This document shows positions 57,899 through 64,000 of a stretch of 64,000 nucleotides of DNA, piece after piece (the first letter of the stretch is position 1; the number at the start of each line of letters is the position of its first letter). The stretch covers positions 3,720,001 through 3,784,000 of the forward strand of contig JBHGNT010000011.1 in the NCBI GenBank assembly GCA_043228905.1, given 5' to 3'. The notes below the pieces were generated by a model that was given only the letters and a program-made list of their open reading frames with translations, did not search any database and was not told the DNA's origin. Position numbers and translations under genes: made by a program. The DNA comes from Azolla caroliniana (lineage: Eukaryota > Polypodiophyta).

Positions 57899-58890
57899 TA
57901 TTACCTTTAGAACCTTTCCAAAAATGGGGCTTGGACTTTGTCGGTCCATTTAAGCCAGTTGTTATCAAGACCGGAAATCGTTATATTATAGTAGCTACAA
58001 ACTATTGTACAAAATGGGTCGAAGCTAAACCCTTACGGGATAACACGGCAGCGTCAACAGCAAAATTTCTGTACGAAAACATATGATGTCAGTTCAACTG
58101 TCCGATCAAATTAGTTAGTGATCAAGGTACTCATGTCATAAATAATATATGAATTATCTACATATTATGCAGTAGTACACAAAAAGAGCACTCTGTACTA
58201 CCCTCAGCCCAATGGATTGGTAGAATCAACGAACAAAACCTTACATAGATTTTCAGAAAGATAGTGAATGAAAACAGAACTTATTGGGATCAGAAATTAA
58301 ATAGTGTGTTCTGGGCCTATCCAACTTTATGTAAAACGGTCATCAAATCAACTCCATTCATAATAGTTTCAGGTTAGAAGTTGTAATGCCAATAGAATTT
58401 CAGGTTCTGCCATTACGAGTACAAGTCACCAAAAGACTAGACGAAGAATAGTTGAAAAGAGTTCGGAAAGAACAACTGCTCGTTTTGGAAGAAAGTAGGT
58501 TGCAGGCTATGTGTGCACTTGACCAGAAACAACGCCAAAGAACGGCGTTCGTAGACAAACACCAGAAAGAAAAAGAAAAGATGTTCGTGATTGGTAAGCC
58601 AGTACTAGTCTTTCAAACGAAGATGAGTTTTATGCCCAGAAAACTCCGATTTTGGTAGACAAGTCCATTTTGCATAGTCGACAACAAGAATGGCACATAT
58701 CAGGTCGGCGCACTCTTAGGTGAAATTATGCCGAAATGGGTAAATGGTTTTCGGTTAAAACCCTACAGAGGATTAATGCTGAAAAACCCATTTCAAGTAG
58801 TGGACGATTCCGACACACCGCGACGTGGCACGGTCACGAATGTAAATAGTATTATAAAAAATAAAAACAAAAATAAAACTTTAACAGAAA
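57899..58890 (+). pseudogene. Second GypR-type integrase, remainder
   Basis: [40 protein letters not shown] (the residue matching the catalytic Asp reads Asn), then with stops LVSDQGTHV, YYPQPNGLVESTNKTLHRF, and in several frames the C-terminal part (FVDKHQKEKEKMFVIGKPVL, VFQTKMSF). Ends with KPYRGLMLKNPFQVVDDSDT-type words near 58810. Confidence 0.8.
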
Positions 58891-59085
58891 ATTAGTCTTG
58901 GCAAAGCTATAACAGAAAAAAACATCATGACTTCTTGGTGTCGTCTTTTTCAAACTATATATGGACAAGCCACAAAATCATGCATTATTAATTACAAGTG
59001 GTGGAGCTATTATTACTATATCTGTACTAGCACTATCATAAATAGAATATTGTCATAAATAGTATATTCTCTTTGCCTCAAAAAA

Positions 59086-59440
59086 ATGAACCGTCTATTC
59101 CCTCAAAACCCTACCTCTTCACTTTCTCTGTCACAACAGCAGAAAAAGTTTCGAGAGCCCAAATTTTCTTCGTCTTCTCTCTACACACAAAAATCAGAAG
59201 TTCCATCGCTCACTAGTTCCGACTTATATCAAGAAGACAACATGTTGGTTCAAGTATCAGACGAACTGCGACAGTGGCTGCGCAACAAGAGATTGGACGG
59301 ATACCTAGAGGTTGCAAATTCCAAACCCCACCCACGCGCCACATAAATCATCCAACAAATCAACATAACTAAGATAACCAACAAATAGGTACGTCGAATT
59401 CTTAATTTGAGGAGAGAAGGGTTTGATGCTCACCGATCTA
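59086..59440 (+). pseudogene. Extra 3' frame, second copy (truncated)
   Basis: Met at 59086 (MNRLFPQNPTSSLSLSQQQK). After a serine-rich start comes VQVSDELRQWLRNKRLDGYL and EVANSKPHPRAT, aligning with ALSDAAKDWLNRYGLEGFLQIA... of 54730. A TAA at 59344 and a TAG at 59386 interrupt; IIQQINITKITNK corresponds to LQINLEEITKAMV. It is cut by the copia LTR stub near 59440. Confidence 0.6.
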
Positions 59441-60397
59441 GCCCATGTTGAGCTTGCTCCTCAACACTCCCCATCAACCTCAACTTGAGGTTCCTCTTGC
59501 TCTACCGGTTCTATCTTCTGGCTCCTCCTGGCCTCTTCACGCCTTGCTCACGCTCCTCGTCCGATCTAGTCTCGCGTTCCACGACTCTTTTGGTCGCTTC
59601 TTGACCCATCTAATTCCACACTCCTCAACGCCTACGGTCAACTTGTCCGCCCTTTAGGCCCTTCTTTGCTCCCTCGTTGTCGTGGCATTGGCCCCCCTTC
59701 GCCCATCCGCTCCTTTGTTTCGGTGTCAGCTTCGACCACCCTCTTATTCGCCTGACCTTCATATGATTCGGCTCTCCCAAATCAAACTTCTCGACTGAAT
59801 CGGTTGTCTCTGATTCGTCTTCTATCTTGCCTTTGACCACATCTACCCACGTCCTGGTCCTAGCCTTCTCCTTTCAGTTAGCTCTATTCTTCTTGACTCT
59901 AGTGCCTCCACCGGCTCTTCCGGATGTTTCGACTTCTTCAGTCAATTCGGCATCTTCTTCAACTCTCTCCTTACCTTCGGCTTTAACTAGTTGGTTACTT
60001 TTGTTCTCCTCTCCAATTGTTCCACCTGTTGTTCTCCCCATCAAGTGTGGCACATCAAGATGTTGTAGCCCAAACAACTCTGAAAAGTGCTGCAACTTGT
60101 CCAGTCCAAGAGCCTTGGTGAAAATGTCAGCAACCTGCCGATCGGTGTGAATATACCAGAGTTCGACTTCACCACTTAGGACCCGCTTGCGCACAAAGTG
60201 GTAATGCACTTCTATGTGCTTCGTACGAGCATGGAATATCGGGTTCTTCGCTAGTCGCATGCTATTGAGGTTGTCACAATAGATCAGAATTGGAGTGGGA
60301 ACTTCGATTTTCAAATCTTGCAGCAGCTGCTTGAGCCATATAGCCTCACATGTTGCGATAGTGGCTCCTCTATACTCAGCTTTGACGCTTGACAAGG
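59441..60397 (-). pseudogene. Copia RNase H, 3' linker and LTR stub
   Basis: Minus-strand: SSVKAEYRGATIATCEAIWL (RNase H, from 60397), YCDNLNSMRLAKNPIFHART, HIEVHYHFVRKRVLSGEVEL and RQVADIFTKALGLDKLQHFS, then an acidic tail to 59874 and beyond. A region similar to 9905-10345 follows, then purine tract GATGGGGAG and LTR start TGTTGAGGAGCAAGC at 59467; only a few dozen bases of LTR remain. RNase H is broken at its start by the gypsy insertion at 60398. Confidence 0.84.
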
Positions 60398-60814
60398 TGT
60401 CGTGACTTGAGAGTAGGAGAGAGAAAGATAAAAAGATGATGATAGAAGGTATAGAGAGAGAGCAAGAGAAAGAACAGTAGGAACGGAAAAGAGTTTATAT
60501 TATAAGAGAACAAAGGTTACAAAGAGTAGGCTAAGGGGTTGAAGATTGGTGTTGAACCAAATGAGTTGTAATGAATGAATAGACACCTATTTATAGGTCC
60601 TTATGGAGTATTCTAGAATTTTCTAGAATATTTTAGATATTTATGATATTTAATATAATCATGGAATATTCTAGAATGGTCCAGAATACTCTAAATTATA
60701 ATTATTATGACTATACATCATATGCATGTTATTGTAATGATTAAAGGTCTAACACATAGACCAAGATGTTGTGGGTTTGAATCCTTATAAGCCAAAATGT
60801 ATGTCTTCATGACA
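60398..60814 (-). repeat. Chromovirus 3' LTR (417 bp)
   Basis: Minus-strand start TGTCATGAAGACATACAT, end CTCAAGTCACGACA. TATA-like CCTATAAATAGGTG at about 60585-60600 (antisense). Near the U3 edge, on the plus strand, lies a B-box-like GGGTTTGAATCC (about 60772-60783), as in the solo LTR at 1354-2236. PPT AAAAAGGGGGGG precedes it. Confidence 0.85.
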
Positions 60815-60828
60815 TTATCCCCCCCTTT

Positions 60829-60960
60829 TTACGACGAGTTCCACAAATCGAAAGACAAGATTTTGGACTTGGCTTTATGGGGATATTTGTTGTGAAATGA
60901 AACAACCATGTCGAAGGCATTAGCAAGATTCTTGGGAGGCTCCCATGTCAGTTTTCTTGT
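60829..60960 (-). pseudogene. Chromovirus polyprotein C-terminus (chromodomain end)
   Basis: Minus-strand reading LTWEPPKNLANAFDMVVSFH, then NKYPHKAKSKILSFDLWNSS and TAA. TWEP...LANA...F is the end of a chromodomain, which in chromoviruses sits at the integrase C-terminus and guides insertion to heterochromatin. Everything upstream is lost. Confidence 0.8.
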
Positions 60961-60966
60961 TTTCTA

Positions 60967-60970
<4 letters not shown>

Positions 60971-61008
<38 letters not shown>
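60971..61008. repeat. (CT)n microsatellite
   Basis: 19 CT units at the break point of the chromovirus fragment. Confidence 0.9.
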
Positions 61009-61012
<4 letters not shown>

Positions 61013-61981
61013 TACTCATACACATATCTATTCCACTACACTGAATCACCTATCTGATTCTTACAAAAAGCATCCATTCGCGATTACCATGCCAAATCAA
61101 AGTTGTTCAAAGAATTTTCGATTGCAAATTTGGGTCCTCCATCTTATTTTCGAGGTTTACAAATTACATGTAATCATAATCTAGGAGCCCTTAATATTCA
61201 TCAAAATAAATTCATTCATAAAATTTTGAACTAATTTGCTAGGTTAAACATTAAGCCTCATTGATCTACTATTGATTTTTCTTTTATCATGTTAGGAGCA
61301 ACAATCACATGCTATAAAAAATAACATTAATTTGTGACATCCTTCTACAAACGCTGACATTATAGCATTACCATTGGCCATTGAGGGATCACGATTGCAA
61401 ACTCTACTAAAGGAACTCGAAATATGCAAACCACTACAATCAAAGAACATCTATGATAATATATTGCGTATCTTGAATACAAAGCACTTCATAATACAAT
61501 TGATCAAAGGAATCAAGTAGAGTTTACGCTAGAGTTTACATCTACAAATCATGTGTGTTGATTAGGGTGTGTTGGTTAGGAACCGAGTAGTCTCTACATT
61601 GCGACAAGTTTGAAGCCTATTGTGAAAATTTACATATCCAATTATTAACAAACTAATTAGGTTATGGGGGGGTTTTGAAATAAACCAATTCAAATTAAAA
61701 TATAAATATGAAATGCACACCACCAATGATAATGTTCAACCACGACATATTAATAACCATCTTAAAACTAGACCTTATGAGACAATAAATATTCTCTCTC
61801 TCTCTCTCTCTAAATGAGATTCCTTTGTCAATGAGGTTTTTTTGCAACGCCAATGTATCATGACATGAGAGAAGTGTGGTGTCTCACCCTTCACACATTG
61901 TATTAAACATGTTGAACCTAATTACAAAACTATACTCTTCGCCAAACAAGGAAACCATACACATCGATACATGTTAGAGCC
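61009..61981. other. A/T-rich, no gene seen
   Basis: No coding frame or repeat family recognised. A short CT run lies at 61793-61811. Confidence 0.35.
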
Positions 61982-62485
61982 CATCCCTTTGTCTACCATT
62001 TGAACCATTGCTTTCATATGACTTAGTTCACACGCATTGCGATGTGCGACAAGGCGTTGGGGCACAAGTGATGAGTGGTCTCTGTCGCACAATTTGCTCA
62101 AAACGAGTTCGGGAGTCTGAGTATCACACTTTGATATAGTGCTTTGCCTTTGATCATATTCGACTATGTCCACACATCTTCAAGAAAACCAAATCCTTGC
62201 ACAAATTTCTCTAACAATCACAATGTGCACTCTCATCCCTTTGTCTACCATTTGAACCATTGCTTTCATATGACTTAGTTCACACGCATTGCGATGTGCG
62301 ACAAGGCGTTGGGGCACAAGTGATGAGTGGTCTCTGTCGCACAATTTGCTCAAAACGAGTTCGGGAGTCTGAGTATCACACTTTGATATAGTGCTTTGCC
62401 TTTGATCATATTCGACTATGTCCACACATCTTCAAGAAAACCAAATCCTTGCACAAATTTCTCTAACAATCACAATGTGCACTCT
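61982..62485. repeat. Perfect tandem duplication, 2 x 252 bp
   Basis: 61982-62233 and 62234-62485 look identical at every base (each starts catccctttgtctacc and ends caatgtgcactct). A minus-strand frame in each begins MDIVEYDQRQSTISKCDTQT; it matches no family I know and is probably not a gene. The repeat sits beside a weak copia remnant. Confidence 0.92.
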
Positions 62486-62589
62486 CAATTGCAACATTCA
62501 TCTGTATGTAAAGTTCTTTAATGAGTATCACTACTCACTTTCACATGTATTACTTGAAATGTAATGTTTTCGATCACATAGGTCATATT

Positions 62590-63130
62590 TGACCTCCAAA
62601 AACAGCAATAGAATCTCTTCCATATTTCCATCAAAGAAAAATTTCAACTATAATCTATGCCTTCTTATCACGATTGCTTCTTTTTTATGGTAAACCCATT
62701 TACACCCAATAGTCTTTCTTCTTTTACTTTCGTTCCATCAGTGCCATATATGTCTCTTTCACCATCACTAATTACTACTTGTCAAAGTTGGCTAATAGAG
62801 TAGCCTCTACAAACCTGATGTAGTTTTGCCATCATGAATTAAGCGAAAGGTACCATACTACAGGGTATCTTTGGTTCTCTAAAGTCTTTCTCTACCTATG
62901 GCCATAAAAGTAAGGCTCTTCTTCATGCTTTTGTTCAGCTCGAGCTTGACCTATTCAAGTGTGCATCTCTATGAACTCCATCTTAATGGCTGACCTAATT
63001 ACTTCATCATGGCTGGCCTAAGTGCTTGATCCAAAATCTGCTCATACGCTTCTTTCTCCAACGTTTTATCTTCATTAAATGCAACATCATAACTCATAAA
63101 CTTCGATGATCCCAAATTCCGGAAACACAT
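62590..63130 (-). pseudogene. Very decayed copia remnant (linker and RT start)
   Basis: Minus-strand words: SYDVAFNEDKTLEKEAYEQI (about 63095-63035), like the integrase-to-RT linker, and ERKTIGCKWVYHKKE (about 62730-62690), like the GCKWVFKxK block at the RT start. Stops and shifts between. Only these two blocks support it. Confidence 0.5.
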
Positions 63131-64000
63131 ACAATTTTAAACATTTGAGGTATTTAGGGAAGGTGCATTGTTTGAACTTTGCATGTACTAAACTCCAAAC
63201 CTGAAAATGTGAAATCTGGTATAATCAACTGACTAACCTTCATCTCTAAGGCTAAACAATATGCAACATTACCCACACATGTGAGAGATGGCACTTGCTC
63301 ACACAAACACACTATAATCACTCCCCATGGTCAGCACTAAATTTTAGAATTGCTTAGGTTCAGACATGAAGGTTATCCTGTCGACCAACTATTGTCTACA
63401 TTCAATCAACTTACCATAGACCTCTTGACAAATTGTTCTCTTGCCCTAAAGCTCTCTAATTACTCTCTTAAGGCTTGCCTCTAATTATTCTACATAACAT
63501 CTCCTATTAAACCCTACAAATCTCCCTGTAAACCTCCCCCCATTTATATGCATTATGTAGTTTGCATTCCAATTTAGATTTTTATTTTTTCAAGTTGTGT
63601 TAGCTGCAAATTCCATCAAAAGAAACAAATCCCTATATACAATTTACAAATAATATGTTCAGACTAAAGCTTAAAGTGTAACAGTAGCTACATTCAACAC
63701 CTTGTTCACACAGAGGCAAGTTTTTGTCACTCATTTCAATTAGGAAATTATATTAGGGAGGACGATCAAGGGAAGTGAACACGAACTAGGCATGTACAAG
63801 GAGGTAAAAGAATCAAACCGATCAGAGGCCTCCTTACGTCCATTTTGCCGATCGATCCTCCATGTCCTGGTGTTTAGAGTAATATGCAGTTGTGACGGTA
63901 TCCACAGAAACCTGGCCTTCAATACAAATATTCATCGAGAACATTTCCCTCATTTGTAGTACTTCGTTTCAAAAAACAGTGCAAAATGTTTGCAAGTGAA
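63131..64000. other. No gene recognised
   Basis: A/T-rich sequence that may extend the copia remnant upstream (integrase), but I could not confirm any motif. Confidence 0.35.

Larger units (their letters stand above)
55497..59440 (+). mobile_element. Second GypR-type element, deleted and split
   Basis: RT thumb (LSLNLAKCAFGVTSGALLGD at 55497) joined after a deletion to RNase H, spacer and integrase. A DNA transposon sits at 56344-57898, then integrase resumes, pol ends near 58890 and the extra 3' frame begins at 59086. Clearly related to GypR but diverged. Cut on the right by a copia remnant near 59440. Confidence 0.78.
60398..60960 (-). mobile_element. Ty3/gypsy chromovirus 3' end with LTR
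   Basis: LTR 60398-60814, purine tract 60815-60828 and the C-terminal codons of the polyprotein (60960-60829). It is inserted in copia RNase H and cut upstream at a CT repeat (60971-61008). The missing left part prevents a target-duplication test. Confidence 0.82.

Noticed and set aside
61922-62425. Twin small genes on the minus strand
   Set aside because: They are the same frame repeated by the 252-bp duplication, with no recognisable domain and surrounded by decayed sequence.

Overview
The window comes from a large, repeat-rich land-plant nuclear genome. I see no host single-copy gene, rRNA, tRNA gene or CRISPR array. Almost all of it is LTR retrotransposons, many nested in one another, in varying decay. 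Support for a plant: Ty1/copia polyproteins in the order GAG, zinc knuckle, protease, integrase, RT, RNase H with primer sites complementary to initiator tRNA-Met (TGGTATCAGAGC); Ty3/gypsy chromoviruses with a C-terminal chromodomain; Tat/Athila-like gypsy remnants; many solo LTRs; and stops that look like C-to-T changes at CG and CHG sites. The species cannot be named from this sequence.

Layout. 1-9843: minus-strand copia CopB, split by a solo LTR (1354-2236) and by a complete plus-strand copia, CopA (3406-8936). 9850-11420: copia scraps. 11619-13916: degenerate transposase-like gene. 13955-19050: complete but defective minus-strand copia CopC. 19925-23180: older copia with an internal tandem duplication. 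23190-24900: gag-like remnant split by a solo LTR. 25397-25930: gypsy integrase scrap. 27673-29692: gypsy GypP. 29715-33952: minus-strand gypsy GypM with its LTR. 33955-36930: copia scrap and a second GypM-type element. 37240-40590: minus-strand gypsy pieces including chromovirus GypT. 40591-55496: plus-strand gypsy GypR, opened by CopF (41430-46850), CopG (47138-51715) and a solo LTR (53121-53896). 55497-59440: a second GypR-type element, opened by a DNA transposon (56344-57898). 59441-60960: copia RNase H end with a chromovirus 3' end inserted. 61009-64000: mostly unassigned, with a perfect 252-bp tandem duplication and a faint copia remnant.

Five insertions have exact 5-bp target-site duplications: CopA (ctcgc), CopC (ttact), CopF (cgaat) and the solo LTRs at 1354 (gcgtg) and 24074 (gtcca). 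CopA and CopF belong to one family, encode polyproteins of the same 1357-residue length, have nearly identical LTR pairs, and are each broken by one stop at a different place, so the family was recently active. The least explained item is an extra open frame after integrase in both GypR-type elements. No genes here act together as a host pathway; the relationships are those of insertion order and shared family.
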